64,000 bases of DNA from Furfurilactobacillus rossiae DSM 15814 (GTDB taxonomy: Bacteria; Bacillota; Bacilli; Lactobacillales; Lactobacillaceae), in NCBI RefSeq assembly GCF_000428925.1, contig NZ_KE386820.1:1-64000 (forward strand), written 5' to 3'. Below the pieces are notes generated by a model. The model worked only from the letters and a program-made list of their open reading frames with translations, was not told where the DNA came from and made no database searches. A program made the position numbers and the translations under genes. This document shows, one piece after another, positions 52,192 to 63,000 of the stretch. Every line of letters starts with the position of its first letter. Position 1 is the stretch's first letter.

Positions 52192-52229
52192 CTTCTGTGC
52201 CCCGATGACCAGTCGTTGGGGGAAAAATT

Positions 52230-53147
52230 GTGGAAACACGTAATGGACATATTTTAACGGGAATATTGCTAGCCAGTGGTGGTTCAATGCTGTGGGGTGT
52301 CTCCGGCGTGATTGCCCAAACGTTGTTTGAAAATAATGTCGTTACCCCTGCATGGCTGACGACAATTCGGATGACACTGGCTGGGATTCTACTTCTGCTT
52401 TTCAACGTTATGCGCCATCAAGATATTTTTGCTGTTTGGCGGTCATGGAAAACGGCCAGGCAACAAATTATTTTTGGTTTGGTGGGATTAATTCCTATCC
52501 AATACTTTTATTTTTTAGCAGTTCATTATGGCAACGCTGCGATTGCAACCATCTTGCAGTTCTTAGGGCCAATCGTAATCACGGTGTATTATGTGATCTT
52601 TCATCATCAACTACCATCACGTTCAGAAAGTATTGGGATGGTATTAGCATTGCTAGGCGCTTTTTTTGTCGTTACTCATGGTCACATTACGCATTTAGCT
52701 GTTTCACCAGCGTTATTGTTCTGGGGGCTAATGTCGGCGGTTGCCGTGGCGACCAGCACGTTATTGCCGCGACCGCTGCTACCAACGTTTGGCTCAGTCA
52801 ACGTAAATGGTTGGGGTTTGCTGATTGGCGGGATCGCAATGAACTTTATTCAACCAATGTGGGTTGGTGTGCCAACGTTGACAGCCAAGACGGTCTTGTC
52901 GATTGGCACTGTCGTATTGTTTGGTACATTGATTGCGTTTGTTATGTATTCGGTCAGTTTGCTATACATTACCCCAACAACGGCGAGCCTAATGGATGCT
53001 TTTGAACCACTGGCAGCAACAGTCATTTCAATCCTGGTGCTTCACACGGTCTTTACTTGGGCTGATGCGCTTGGTGGTGGATTGATTATTCTAGCAGTGG
53101 TAATGCTTTCCATCAGTTATCGTGCGCCAAGGCGTGATGAGGAATAA
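52230..53147 (+). CDS. EamA/DMT family transporter
   Basis: 305 aa with ten hydrophobic segments in two EamA repeats (about 8-145 and 155-295). GSMLWGVSGVIAQTLFENN at the start and PIQYFYFLAVHYGNAAIATIL, split over two helices, are typical of the RhaT/EamA drug-metabolite exporters. The substrate is unknown. The start is GTG with GGGGGAAAAATT upstream. Confidence 0.86.
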   Translation: METRNGHILTGILLASGGSMLWGVSGVIAQTLFENNVVTPAWLTTIRMTLAGILLLLFNVMRHQDIFAVWRSWKTARQQIIFGLVGLIPIQYFYFLAVHYGNAAIATILQFLGPIVITVYYVIFHHQLPSRSESIGMVLALLGAFFVVTHGHITHLAVSPALLFWGLMSAVAVATSTLLPRPLLPTFGSVNVNGWGLLIGGIAMNFIQPMWVGVPTLTAKTVLSIGTVVLFGTLIAFVMYSVSLLYITPTTASLMDAFEPLAATVISILVLHTVFTWADALGGGLIILAVVMLSISYRAPRRDEE

Positions 53148-53171
53148 ATGCTCAGTCATGTGTATAAATTC

Positions 53172-53217
53172 AAAAACACGTCAATGGATTCTCAAAGAGA
53201 TCTGTTGACGTGTTTTT
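53172..53217. terminator. Bidirectional terminator between DMT transporter and the 53.3-kb gene
   Basis: AAAACACGTCAA / TTGACGTGTTTT stem with inner GAT/ATC; A and T runs on both sides. Confidence 0.88.
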
Positions 53218-53251
53218 GTCGTTACTTTTGAATAGCGAGGATGTGTCGGGA

Positions 53252-53638
53252 TTATTGCTCAACTGGATGATCAAATGTATCTGACGCGTTCCACGGAAAA
53301 TCGGTATTAGAAGGATGATGATTTTCTTGCAAAACAGCGTTAGTGCACTGGAGCAGCTGTTGCTGCAGGGCAAGATCCCATGGTCTAGCGGTAAAGGCCT
53401 GTTGAGCAACGGCCCAGTAGGCCAGCCGATTGGTGATGGGCACAATATCTTGGACAATGTTAATTTGCACATGCTTATGTTTGGTTTTGAGGGCAATGAC
53501 GCGTTGATAATCAGTAATAAGATAAAAGGCGCCATGTTGCTGATCACGTAGATGGATGATGATAAATCGCTGTTGCAGATTTTGTGTCCGCAATTCTTGC
53601 TTTAAAGCTGCAAGTTGGGAAACAGATAGCTGTTGCAT
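53252..53638 (-). CDS. Uncharacterised Gln-rich protein (128 aa)
   Basis: I do not recognise this protein. It is 128 aa, soluble, with many Gln and Leu residues, and no signal peptide. ATG follows AGGTGATCAA on the minus strand, and a bidirectional terminator lies 35 nt after the stop, both of which support a real gene. The composition suggests an alternating beta/alpha small domain. Confidence 0.6.
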   Translation of the reverse strand: MQQLSVSQLAALKQELRTQNLQQRFIIIHLRDQQHGAFYLITDYQRVIALKTKHKHVQINIVQDIVPITNRLAYWAVAQQAFTARPWDLALQQQLLQCTNAVLQENHHPSNTDFPWNASDTFDHPVEQ

Positions 53639-53815
53639 TTGATCACCTTCATTTCACCTATATTCTAACGCGTTTAGTTGTGATATAGGTAACAAACTTA
53701 TAATATCGTAAAATAAAAAATTGGATTGAAGCCACTGATACCAACAATTAATGAAAATTACTTTCAAAAAGTGAGGTTCACAAGCCTGAAAACGCCGCCA
53801 CTACGCGGTTTTTAA

Positions 53816-53824
53816 TGCTATACT
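53816..53824 (+). promoter_or_regulatory. Extended -10 promoter of ldhD
   Basis: TGCTATACT: TGn followed by TATACT (53819-53824), 36 bp before the TTG start. Confidence 0.5.
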
Positions 53825-53860
53825 AATGATGTAGTTTAAATATACATGGAGGTGTCTGCA

Positions 53861-54859
53861 TTGAAAATTATTGCTTACGGCATTCGCGATGACGAACGTC
53901 CATATGTAGAAGAATGGTCCAAGGATCAAAATATTGAGGTTAAAATCGTTAAGGATTTATTGACTGACGACACAGTTGATCAGGCAAAAGGCTTTGACGG
54001 GGCAGTTGTTTACCAACAAAAGCCTTACACGGCCTCAGTTTTGGATCGTTTGGCAGAATTGGGAGTTAAGAACCTGTCATTACGTAACGTCGGTGTTGAT
54101 AACGTTGACGCTGATGCTGTTAAACGTAACGACATCAAGGTTACCAACGTTCCTGCTTACTCACCAGCAGCAATTGCTGAATTTACGGTTACTGAATTGA
54201 TGCGGTTACTTCGTCACACGACCCAGTACGAGCACCGTCAGGCCAAAGGTGACTTAAAGTGGACTCCAGACATTGCAACTGAATTGAACAGCTTAACGGT
54301 TGGTGTTATTGCTACTGGTCGGATCGGCCGTGCTGCTATCCAAATCTACCGTGGCTTTGGTGCTAAAATTGTTGCCTACGATGTTTTCCACAATCCTGAA
54401 TTGGAAAAGGAAGGCATCTACGTTGATTCATTGGATGAATTATATAAGCAAGCAGATGTTATTTCCCTTCATGCTCCTGCAACGAAGGAAAATATGCACA
54501 TGTTGAATGCTGATGCCTTTAACAAGATGAAGGATGGTGTCTACATCTTGAACCCTGCCCGTGGTGATCTGGTTGATACTGATGACTTGATCAAGGCTTT
54601 GGACAGCGGCAAAGTTGCCGGCGCTGCACTTGATGTTTACGAAAACGAAGTTGGTATTTTCAACACAGACTTCGGTAGCTTTGATGCTATTCCTGACGAT
54701 CGTTTGAAGAACTTGATGAAACGCGAAAACGTTTTGGTAAGTCCTCACATCGCGTTCTACACCACCACCGCTGTTCGGAACATGGTTCAATTTGCTTTGA
54801 ACAACAACAAACAATTGATTGAAACTGGCAAGGCTGACAATGTTGTGGCCTTTAACTAG
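53861..54859 (+). CDS. ldhD: D-lactate dehydrogenase (D-2-hydroxyacid dehydrogenase)
   Basis: 332 aa, the exact size of lactobacillar D-LDH. Reduces pyruvate to D-lactate with NADH, regenerating NAD. The N-terminal catalytic domain carries YQQKPYT and NVGVDNVD; the NAD site is VIATGRIGRAAIQIYRGFG near 148-166. The catalytic Arg lies in NPARGD near 235, Glu in DVYENEVG near 264, and His in SPHIAFYT near 296. The TTG start at 53861 has GGAGGTG 4-7 nt upstream. A D-hydroxyisocaproate dehydrogenase activity cannot be excluded. Confidence 0.92.
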   Translation: MKIIAYGIRDDERPYVEEWSKDQNIEVKIVKDLLTDDTVDQAKGFDGAVVYQQKPYTASVLDRLAELGVKNLSLRNVGVDNVDADAVKRNDIKVTNVPAYSPAAIAEFTVTELMRLLRHTTQYEHRQAKGDLKWTPDIATELNSLTVGVIATGRIGRAAIQIYRGFGAKIVAYDVFHNPELEKEGIYVDSLDELYKQADVISLHAPATKENMHMLNADAFNKMKDGVYILNPARGDLVDTDDLIKALDSGKVAGAALDVYENEVGIFNTDFGSFDAIPDDRLKNLMKRENVLVSPHIAFYTTTAVRNMVQFALNNNKQLIETGKADNVVAFN

Positions 54860-54897
54860 ACAATGAGTCTGATATTTTTTAGACGATAGAAACATAG

Positions 54898-54937
54898 GCA
54901 ACACGCTCAATAATAAATTGGGCGTGTTGTTTTTTTG
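54898..54937 (+). terminator. ldhD terminator
   Basis: GCAACACGC / GCGTGTTGT stem followed by a T-run. Confidence 0.88.
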
Positions 54938-55169
54938 AATTCACTAACAAACATAAAAAGTGAGTGTCGAATAGGTTTACGAGAGGTTTTGCTTATTACT
55001 TAAATCGGCAGCGGATTGTTTACACACTTAATATGTAGAAAAATATCGCAACGAATCTCTCATTAAAACAATGTAAATGTTCACTGTTTTAGTCTGCAAG
55101 AGGATAATGGTTTTGATAGATTGAGTCTGTCGGTAAGCATTAATACAGTACGGAATACAAGGAGTCATT

Positions 55170-55832
55170 ATGATGGATTTTAGTCAGCAAGTTTATCAGC
55201 AAAATCAAACGGTGTGGCAGGAAAGCATTCATCATCCGTTTATAAAACAGTTAAGCGATGGCAGCATGACGTTGCCAACATTTCGTTATTATTTAATTCA
55301 GGATCATTATTATTTACGTGATTTTGCACGGATTCATGAATTGGCAGCGGATGCAAGCCAGGATCAGGCGGTTAAGACATTATTGCAGGAGCTAGCGAAT
55401 AGTCTGCACGATGGTGAAATCGCGACGCGCAAGACGTTCTTTAAAGAATTAGGTATTTCTCAACAAGATGTGGTCAATACACCAATTGCACCGACGACAT
55501 ATGCCTACACGTCACATATGTATCGCACGCTAACACAGGCCGGTGCACCGGCGGCCATTGCCGGATTGTTACCGTGTGCGTGGCTATATGCAGATGTTGG
55601 TGCGTCCTTACAAGGAGTCACTTCGCCAGTCCCAATTTTTCAAGCGTGGATTGACAGTTATCAGTCTGACGACTATACGGGACCAGTGGCAAAACAAATT
55701 AAGTTAACAGACCAAGTTGCACGTCAAACAGATGCAGCCGATCGTGATGCAATGGCCAAGGCTTTTGAACGGAGCACCTATTATGAACGTGATTTTTGGC
55801 AGATGGCTTTGGATCATCAAGATTGGCAATAA
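55170..55832 (+). CDS. tenA: Thiaminase II/aminopyrimidine aminohydrolase
   Basis: 220-aa all-helical TenA protein that recycles thiamine breakdown products to hydroxymethylpyrimidine. The catalytic cysteine is in LLPCAWLYADVG near residue 137, YLIQDHYYLRDF near 42 lines the pocket, and the C-terminal glutamate is in STYYERDFWQMA near 206. ACAAGGAGTCATT precedes ATG. No TPP riboswitch (CTGAGA...) is seen in the 232-bp gap upstream. The ctsR promoter follows. Confidence 0.9.
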   Translation: MMDFSQQVYQQNQTVWQESIHHPFIKQLSDGSMTLPTFRYYLIQDHYYLRDFARIHELAADASQDQAVKTLLQELANSLHDGEIATRKTFFKELGISQQDVVNTPIAPTTYAYTSHMYRTLTQAGAPAAIAGLLPCAWLYADVGASLQGVTSPVPIFQAWIDSYQSDDYTGPVAKQIKLTDQVARQTDAADRDAMAKAFERSTYYERDFWQMALDHQDWQ

Positions 55833-55884
55833 AATTTAATTTGGGGTGCTGACGTTGCTACTGGCGGACTAAAAAACTTTTTAA

Positions 55885-55932
55885 TTGCAATCGTCGTCAA
55901 TCTTCGTATAATATAGTCAATATTAGTCAAAG
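55885..55932 (+). promoter_or_regulatory. ctsR-clpC promoter with CtsR operator
   Basis: TTGCAA (55885-55890) and TATAAT (55907-55912), 16-bp spacer. AGTCAATATTAGTCAAAG (55915-55932) is a close match to the CtsR heptad direct repeat RGTCAAANANRGTCAAA. It overlaps the start point, a repressing position released by heat. Confidence 0.88.
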
Positions 55933-55945
55933 ATTGGGGTGAGCG

Positions 55946-56422
55946 ATGATGGAAGGACCAACAAATATTTCGGATGTCATCGAAAAGTATCTGAAGGGAA
56001 TCCTGGAGGATGCTGAGCAGGTAGAAATTAGACGTTCGGATATTGCCGACCAGTTTAACGTCGTTCCTTCTCAGATTAACTACGTCATTAAGACACGGTT
56101 TACCATTCAAAATGGTTATATCGTTGAGAGTAAGCGTGGTGGCGGTGGTTATATTCGTATTGAAAAGGTCAACTTACTGGCTGACGCCGATGTGTTGGAT
56201 AATTTACTGAACGATGTGGTTGGTGATTCAATCAATCAACATGATGCATATGCTATAGTTAATTCCCTATTTAATGATGGGGTGTTAAAGGAACGTGAGG
56301 CCAACATTATTCTTTCGGCAATTGACAAAGATACTCTCAATGTTGCTGACCGCGAAGTTGAAAATACATTGCGCGCTCGGATTCTGATCGGCGTGCTCAA
56401 CCGCCTTCGTTTTGAAGACTAA
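55946..56422 (+). CDS. ctsR: CtsR, class III stress gene repressor
   Basis: 158-aa dimeric repressor of clp genes. N-terminal winged helix (about 1-70), with the glycine-rich wing RGGGGY near 60-65 that senses heat, and a C-terminal four-helix dimer part. Start ATG 55946 or 55949 behind TTGGGGTGAGCG. It leads the ctsR-clpC operon with its own operator in the promoter. The mcsA and mcsB genes found between ctsR and clpC in Bacillus are missing, as is usual for lactobacilli. Confidence 0.93.
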   Translation: MMEGPTNISDVIEKYLKGILEDAEQVEIRRSDIADQFNVVPSQINYVIKTRFTIQNGYIVESKRGGGGYIRIEKVNLLADADVLDNLLNDVVGDSINQHDAYAIVNSLFNDGVLKEREANIILSAIDKDTLNVADREVENTLRARILIGVLNRLRFED

Positions 56423-56498
56423 TGCTTATTAATATCGAATTAACGACGATTTGCAGGGGTTAATTAAGGCCTGCATTTAATGAAAGGCAGGACAGAAG

Positions 56499-58997
56499 AT
56501 GGACAATTTATTCACACCTAGTGCTAAAGATGTATTGGTATTGGCACAGGAACAAGCGAAGTATTTTAAACACCAAGCTGTGGGTACTGAACACTTATTG
56601 CTGGCCCTGACCATTGAACAAAATGGGATTGCTAACAAAGTCCTGCAGCAATTCAGTGTGACAGAAGAAGATGTTCGTGAAGAAATCGAACGGTTTACTG
56701 GTTATGGTACACTGACGAACGCTGACAAGGATACGTATTTACCATATTCTCCGAAGGCCAAGGACATTTTGACATTGGCCGGGGATGAGGCAAAACGTTT
56801 GGGATCCACTAAAATTGGGACTGAACATTTACTCTTAGCGTTGTTGTCTGACGAGAGTATCCTGTCATCACGCATTTTAATGACATTAAACCTTGATTTG
56901 GCACAAACACGCAAAGTGATTTTGCGCAAGTTAGGTGTTGCTGACACACCACGTCGTCGTCAACAAATGGCAAAGGCTAACAACAACGCAAATAAGCAAG
57001 AGGGTACGCCAACACTTGATTCATTAGCACGTGACTTGACGGCCTTAGCTGCTGACAAGCAAATGGATCCGGTGGTTGGTCGTGCAAAAGAGGTCAAACG
57101 GGTGATTCAAATTCTCAGTCGTCGGACCAAGAATAACCCAGTCTTGATTGGTGAACCTGGGGTTGGTAAAACGGCGATTGCTGAAGGATTAGCACAGAAG
57201 ATCGTTGCTGGTGATGTGCCTGATGATTTGGCCGACAAACGGCTGATGATGCTGGACATGGGCTCACTGGTTGCCGGCACTAAATATCGTGGTGAATTTG
57301 AAGACCGTTTGAAGAAAGTTATTGAAGAAATTTACAACGATGGTCACGTTGTGCTGTTCATTGATGAGTTGCACACGTTGATTGGTGCCGGGGGTGCTGA
57401 AGGTGCGATTGATGCTTCCAACATCTTGAAGCCAGCGTTAGCTCGTGGCGAGCTTCAAACCATTGGGGCCACTACACTTAACGAATACCAAAAGTACATT
57501 GAATCAGATGCTGCTTTGGAACGTCGGTTTGCGACTGTTCAGGTTGACGAGCCAACGGAAGATGAAGCAACGGAAATCTTAAAGGGGTTGAAGAGCCGTT
57601 ATGAGGAGCACCACCAGGTTGAAATCACTGATGATGCGGTTGAAGCAGCAGTTAAGCTGTCCTCTCGGTACATTACGGAACGTTTCCTACCTGATAAGGC
57701 AATTGATTTAATGGACGAAGCAGCTGCTAAAGTTCGCATTGATGCATCTGGTCATAAGACCAAGTTGGCTAAACAAGAAGACAAGTTGGACGACTTGCGT
57801 CAACAGAAGGAAGCTGCTATTGAGAACCAAGATTTCGATGGCGCTGCAGCATTGCGTGAAAAGGAAATGGCCTTGCGCAAACGTGTCGACAAGATGATGG
57901 ATGATCAAGATAATGAAGCGTTGTCTGGTCAGCCACATTATGAATTAAAAGTCGGCGAGGAAGATGTGGCTGAAGTCGTCTCCGAATGGACGGGTGTTCC
58001 GTTAACACAGTTGCAGAAGAATGAAGAAGCACGTTTGCTGAATCTTGAAAAGGTGCTCCACAAACGCGTGGTTGGTCAAGACGAGGCTATTTCAGCTGTT
58101 TCTCGTGCCATCCGTCGTGCCCGTTCCGGTCTGAAAGATCCTAACCGGCCAATTGGTTCGTTCATGTTCCTTGGACCAACTGGGGTCGGGAAGACGGAAC
58201 TCGCTAAAGCATTAGCTGAAGCAATGTTTGGTTCAGAAGATAACATGATTCGTGTGGATATGTCTGAATATCAAGAACGTTTTAGCTCAAGTCGTTTGAT
58301 TGGTGCTGCACCTGGTTACGTTGGTTACGATGAAGGTGGTCAACTGACCGAACAAGTTCGTAACAAACCGTACTCAGTTGTCCTCTTGGATGAAGCTGAA
58401 AAGGCTGATACTGAAGTCTTTAACTTGTTGTTACAAGTTCTTGATGATGGTTTCTTAACCGATTCTAAGGGCCGCAAGGTTGACTTCCGCAACACGATTT
58501 TGATCATGACCTCTAATTTGGGCGCTACAGCTGTTCGTGACGATAAAGAAGTTGGTTTCGGTGCAACCAGCGCGACAGACAACTACGCTGCAATGTCAGA
58601 CAAGATTCGGCAGGCCCTGCGTCAGACATTCCGTCCAGAGTTCTTGAACCGAATTGATGAAACAGTGGTCTTCCACTCATTGACGAAGCCAGAATTGCAT
58701 GAAATCGTGAAGATCATGGCTGGCAATGTGTTGGCACGAATCGCCGAACAAGGCATTAAAGTTAAAATTACGCCGGCTGCCATTGATGTAGTTGCAGATG
58801 CTGGCTTTGATCCTGAGTATGGTGCTCGTCCAATTCGACGCGCATTACAGACTCAAGTTGAAGACCAGTTGAGTGAGGCATTGATTGCTGGTCAAATTAA
58901 AACAAATGACGCTGTTACTGTTGGTGCTAAAGCTGGTAAGATTACGGTCACAACTAAGGAACAACCTGCCAAGAAACCGACAGTTGGTTCTAAGTAG
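56499..58997 (+). CDS. clpC: ClpC, AAA+ unfoldase of the ClpCP protease
   Basis: 832-aa Hsp100 ATPase. Two N-terminal Clp repeats (about 5-150), AAA-1 with GEPGVGKTA near 214 and [10 protein letters not shown] near 285, a UVR/linker region (about 410-460), and AAA-2 with [10 protein letters not shown] near 562. It unfolds proteins for ClpP and protects against heat stress. AAAGGCAGGACAGAAG precedes ATG. It is 76 nt after ctsR in one operon, controlled by CtsR. Confidence 0.95.
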   Translation: MDNLFTPSAKDVLVLAQEQAKYFKHQAVGTEHLLLALTIEQNGIANKVLQQFSVTEEDVREEIERFTGYGTLTNADKDTYLPYSPKAKDILTLAGDEAKRLGSTKIGTEHLLLALLSDESILSSRILMTLNLDLAQTRKVILRKLGVADTPRRRQQMAKANNNANKQEGTPTLDSLARDLTALAADKQMDPVVGRAKEVKRVIQILSRRTKNNPVLIGEPGVGKTAIAEGLAQKIVAGDVPDDLADKRLMMLDMGSLVAGTKYRGEFEDRLKKVIEEIYNDGHVVLFIDELHTLIGAGGAEGAIDASNILKPALARGELQTIGATTLNEYQKYIESDAALERRFATVQVDEPTEDEATEILKGLKSRYEEHHQVEITDDAVEAAVKLSSRYITERFLPDKAIDLMDEAAAKVRIDASGHKTKLAKQEDKLDDLRQQKEAAIENQDFDGAAALREKEMALRKRVDKMMDDQDNEALSGQPHYELKVGEEDVAEVVSEWTGVPLTQLQKNEEARLLNLEKVLHKRVVGQDEAISAVSRAIRRARSGLKDPNRPIGSFMFLGPTGVGKTELAKALAEAMFGSEDNMIRVDMSEYQERFSSSRLIGAAPGYVGYDEGGQLTEQVRNKPYSVVLLDEAEKADTEVFNLLLQVLDDGFLTDSKGRKVDFRNTILIMTSNLGATAVRDDKEVGFGATSATDNYAAMSDKIRQALRQTFRPEFLNRIDETVVFHSLTKPELHEIVKIMAGNVLARIAEQGIKVKITPAAIDVVADAGFDPEYGARPIRRALQTQVEDQLSEALIAGQIKTNDAVTVGAKAGKITVTTKEQPAKKPTVGSK

Positions 58998-59042
58998 TCT
59001 TGGCGAACTAACAGTTATTAGTGAGTGTTATTGAACGGTGTT

Positions 59043-59082
59043 AAAAACGTTTGTTGAGCTGAAAGCTTGATAAGCGTTTTTA
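59043..59082 (+). terminator. clpC terminator
   Basis: AAAAACGTTTGTTGAGC pairs throughout with GCTTGATAAGCGTTTTT (several G-T pairs), loop TGAAA. Confidence 0.85.
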
Positions 59083-59198
59083 TGTTCTAAACGTGTCGGT
59101 AAAAATTGCATTTTATGCGGAGAACAGGCACACTGATGGAGATTAGAGAAAGGCGAGCCGTGTGTAGTTGTTGATGGGCGGCTTAATGAGGTGAAAAT

Positions 59199-59789
59199 AT
59201 GAGTCGTGAGGCGCAGTTGGCTGCCACTCGAGAAAAAATCCTGGAGGCAGCTCGTGAACAATTCTTGATAAAAGGCTATGCGGATACCTCCACGCGTGAC
59301 ATTGCGACAGCTGCGGGCGTTACCCAGCCAGCGCTGTATCATCACTTTGCTGACAAGGAACTGATTTTTGTGCAGGTGATTGAAACTGTTGGTGGTGAGT
59401 TAGCAACAAACATGAATCAGATTTTAGATGCTAACAAGGGAACTGGGCTTGAACTCCTGACAGATATGTCAGCGGCGATGGTCGCCATTCATCCGCGTGA
59501 CGCATTTAGCTTGATTCATGGTAGCTTTCAATATTTACGTCCCGAGAATCAGGCTCAGCTTGGCCGATTATTCGCACAGGATTATTTGCAACCCATCATG
59601 CGCTTTTTTAAGTCTGATAAAGTGGTTTTGCGTGATGGGGTTGATCCGGCAACAGCGGCCAACTTTTACCTCACTAGTTTGGCGCCACTATTCGCTAAGT
59701 TTCACCAACTGGGTGGCGCAAACTTGAGTCAACGTGAGCACATCCAAGTGCTGCTACGTCTCATTTTGTTTGGCGTGGCAGAGAAATAA
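59199..59789 (+). CDS. TetR-family transcriptional regulator
   Basis: 196 aa. The helix-turn-helix is at about 10-55 (TSTRDIATAAGVTQPALYHHF near 28-48, slightly split) and the rest is a helical ligand-binding domain. Targets and ligand are unknown. TGAGGTGAAAAT precedes ATG. The gene lies between clpC and rpoB, where many lactobacilli have few or no extra genes. No transporter or enzyme is adjacent, so it may act elsewhere or on itself. Confidence 0.86.
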   Translation: MSREAQLAATREKILEAAREQFLIKGYADTSTRDIATAAGVTQPALYHHFADKELIFVQVIETVGGELATNMNQILDANKGTGLELLTDMSAAMVAIHPRDAFSLIHGSFQYLRPENQAQLGRLFAQDYLQPIMRFFKSDKVVLRDGVDPATAANFYLTSLAPLFAKFHQLGGANLSQREHIQVLLRLILFGVAEK

Positions 59790-59806
59790 AAGTTGAGCGT
59801 TTCTCG

Positions 59807-59835
59807 TTGACACATTTAGCAAAACCGAGTATATT
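59807..59835 (+). promoter_or_regulatory. rpoB promoter
   Basis: Consensus -35 TTGACA (59807-59812) and -10 TATATT (59830-59835), 17-bp spacer, 220 bp before the rpoB start. Confidence 0.75.
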
Positions 59836-59841
59836 TTTAAT

Positions 59842-60003
59842 CGTATATCACTGTGAATAAAAATCGTCTTGGCGATCTATTGTCCGTCAAGGCCTTTATA
59901 GAGAAGCAAAAGCAGCTTTCATTTAAACTTTAAAAGAAATGGTGCTTTTGCCTTTTTTATGCCCAAAAACAGGGTTACAGGTCATTTGTAATGAAACTGT
60001 AAC
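59842..60003 (+). promoter_or_regulatory. Attenuator-like rpoB leader (candidate Lacto-rpoB RNA)
   Basis: Between the promoter and rpoB lies a terminator-like hairpin, GCAAAAGCA / TGCTTTTGC with inner CATTT/AAATG and TTTTTT (59906-59958). It is followed by GTTACAG (59974-59980) / CTGTAAC (59997-60003). A Lacto-rpoB RNA motif is described in rpoB leaders of lactobacilli; I cannot confirm the alignment from memory. TGTAATGAAACTGTAAC (59987-60003) also matches a WalR box, but it lies far downstream of the promoter. Confidence 0.6.
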
Positions 60004-60054
60004 ACTAAAATGAGGACTTATTCACTGGAAAATCATTTCGAAGGAGTGAAGAAC

Positions 60055-63000
60055 TTGGCAGGGCATTTAGTTAAATACGGCAAACACCGTACCCGCAGAA
60101 GTTACGCACGAATCAAGGAAGTTCTTGATTTACCGAACCTGATTGAAATCCAAACGGACTCTTATCAATGGTTCCTGGACGAAGGCTTGCGTGACATGTT
60201 CGACGACATCATGCCAATCGATGATTTCCAAGGAAACTTATCATTGGAATTCGTTGACTACCAGTTACTCGAACCAAAGTACACCGTGGATGAAGCACGT
60301 GAACACGATGCCAACTATTCTGCACCACTGCACGTTACTTTACGTTTGACCAACCATGAGACTGGCGAAATCAAGAGTCAAGACGTGTTCTTTGGTGACT
60401 TCCCACTGATGACTGATCAGGGGACGTTCATTATCAATGGTGCTGAACGGGTTATCGTTTCTCAATTGGTTCGTTCTCCTGGTGTGTACTATACGGAAGA
60501 CGAAGACAAGAATGGTCGTGAAGTTTACGGCGCAACTGTCATTCCTAACCGTGGTGCTTGGTTGGAATACGAAACCGATGCTAAAGAAATTTCTTACGTT
60601 CGGATTGACCGGACTCGTAAGATTCCAATGACCGAATTAGTTCGTGCCTTGGGTTATGGCTCTGACGACGAGATCATCTCAATCTTGGGTGATAGCGACG
60701 GCATCATGTCGACCTTGGAAAAGGATATTCACAAGAATTCCGACGATTCACGTGTCGAAGAATCCTTGAAGGATATTTACGAACGGTTACGGCCTGGTGA
60801 ACCTAAGACAGCCGACTCTTCACGGAGCCTGTTGACGGCGCGCTTCTTCGATCCAAAACGTTACGACACTGCACCAGTTGGTCGTTACAAGTTAAACAAG
60901 AAGTTAGACTTACACACCCGTTTGTTGGGTTTGACGTTAGCGGAAACGTTGGCTGACCCTGACTCAGGTGAAATCATTGCTGAAAAGGGTACTGTGATCG
61001 ACAAGACCGTTATGGCTAAGTTGGCACCATACCTGGATCAGGAAGACTTCAAGTCGGTAACGTTCACACCTTCTGATGAAGCTGTTGTGACAGAACCAAT
61101 GAATGTTCAAATGATCAAGGTCTTCTCTAAGAAAGATCCTGAACAAGTTGTGAACATGATTGGTAACGGCCATATCGACTTAAAGAACCACACCATTCAA
61201 CCTGCCGACATCATTGCTTCTATCAATTACTTCTTCAACTTGCAAGAAGGTATTGGTTCAACAGATGATATCGATCACTTGGGTAACCGTCGGATTCGTT
61301 CTGTGGGTGAATTACTGCAGAACCAATTCCGGATCGGTTTATCACGGATGGAACGTGTTGTTCGTGAACGGATGTCCATTCAGGACTCTGCCACAGTAAC
61401 GCCACAACAATTAATTAACATTCGTCCAGTTGTTGCTTCAATCAAAGAGTTCTTTGGTAGTTCACAACTGTCACAATTCATGGATCAGACTAACCCACTT
61501 GGTGAATTAACGCATAAGCGTCGTTTGTCTGCCCTTGGACCTGGTGGTTTGACGCGTGACCGTGCCGGATATGAAGTCCGGGATGTTCACTACACTCACT
61601 ATGGTCGGATGTGTCCAATTGAAACGCCTGAAGGACCAAACATTGGGTTGATCAACTCACTGTCTAGTTATGCGAAGGTTAACCGTTATGGCTTTATTGA
61701 AACACCATATCGTCGTGTTTCATGGGACAACCACAAGGTTACTGACCGAATCGACTACTTAACTGCCGACGAAGAAGATAACTTTGTTATTGCCCAGGCC
61801 AACTCGCCATTGAATGACGATGGTTCATTCGTTGATGACACAGTCTTGGCTCGTTCAAAAGATGAAAACATTGAAACTTCCATCGACAACGTCGACTACA
61901 TGGATGTTTCGCCTAAGCAAGTAGTTGCCGTTGCGACTGCATGTATTCCATTCTTGGAAAACGATGACTCTAACCGTGCTCTGATGGGTGCCAACATGCA
62001 ACGTCAGGCTGTTCCTTTGTTGGATCCTCATGCACCACTTGTTGGTACTGGGATTGAATATAAGGCGGCCCATGACTCTGGTGTTGCTTTAATCAGTAAG
62101 GCTGCCGGAACCGTTGAATTTGTTGATGCTACGCAAATCCGTGTTCGTCGTGAAGACAGCACTTTGGATACGTACAAGTTAATGAAGTTCCGTCGTTCAA
62201 ACGGTGGTAAGAACTACAACCAACGTCCAATCGTTAAGGTTGGTGACAAGGTTGATGCCGACGAAATTTTGGCTGATGGTCCTTCCATGGAAGGTGGGGA
62301 ACTTGCTCTTGGGCAAAACCCATTGATTGCCTTTATGACTTGGAACGGTTACAACTTCGAAGATGCCATTGCGATTTCCGAACGGTTGGTTAAGGATGAT
62401 GTTTACACTTCGATTCATATTGAAGAATACGAATCAGAAGCACGTGACACGAAACTTGGACCGGAAGAAATGACCCGTGAAATTCCTAACGTTGGTGAAG
62501 ATTCTTTGAAGGATCTTGATGAACAAGGGATTATCCGGATTGGTGCTGAAGTTCATGATGGTGACATTTTGGTTGGTAAGGTTACGCCTAAGGGTGTGAC
62601 AGAATTATCTGCTGAAGAACGTTTGCTACATGCTATCTTTGGTGAAAAAGCCCGTGAAGTTCGTGATACTTCACTCCATGTTCCGCATGGTGGTGGCGGT
62701 ATTATCCAGGATGTTAAGATCTTCACTCGTGAAAACGGGGATGAATTATCACCTGGTGTTAACATGATGGTTCGTGTCTACATCGCCCAGAAACGTAAGA
62801 TTCAGGTCGGTGACAAGATGTCCGGTCGTCATGGTAACAAAGGGACTGTTTCAATTGTTATTCCTGAAGAGGACATGCCTTACATGCCTGATGGAACTCC
62901 AATTGACATCATGCTTTCACCAATGGGTGTGCCTTCTCGTATGAACATTGGTCAAGTGCTGGAATTGCATTTGGGAATGGCTGCTCGTAAATTAGGCATC

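Noticed and set aside
54938-55169. TPP riboswitch upstream of tenA
   Set aside because: The conserved CTGAGA and ACCTGATCTGG-like segments are not present in the gap.
59987-60003. WalR operator for rpoB
   Set aside because: TGTAATGAAACTGTAAC fits the consensus, but it lies about 150 bp downstream of the best promoter, inside the leader, where half of it forms an RNA hairpin; chance or RNA structure explains it better.
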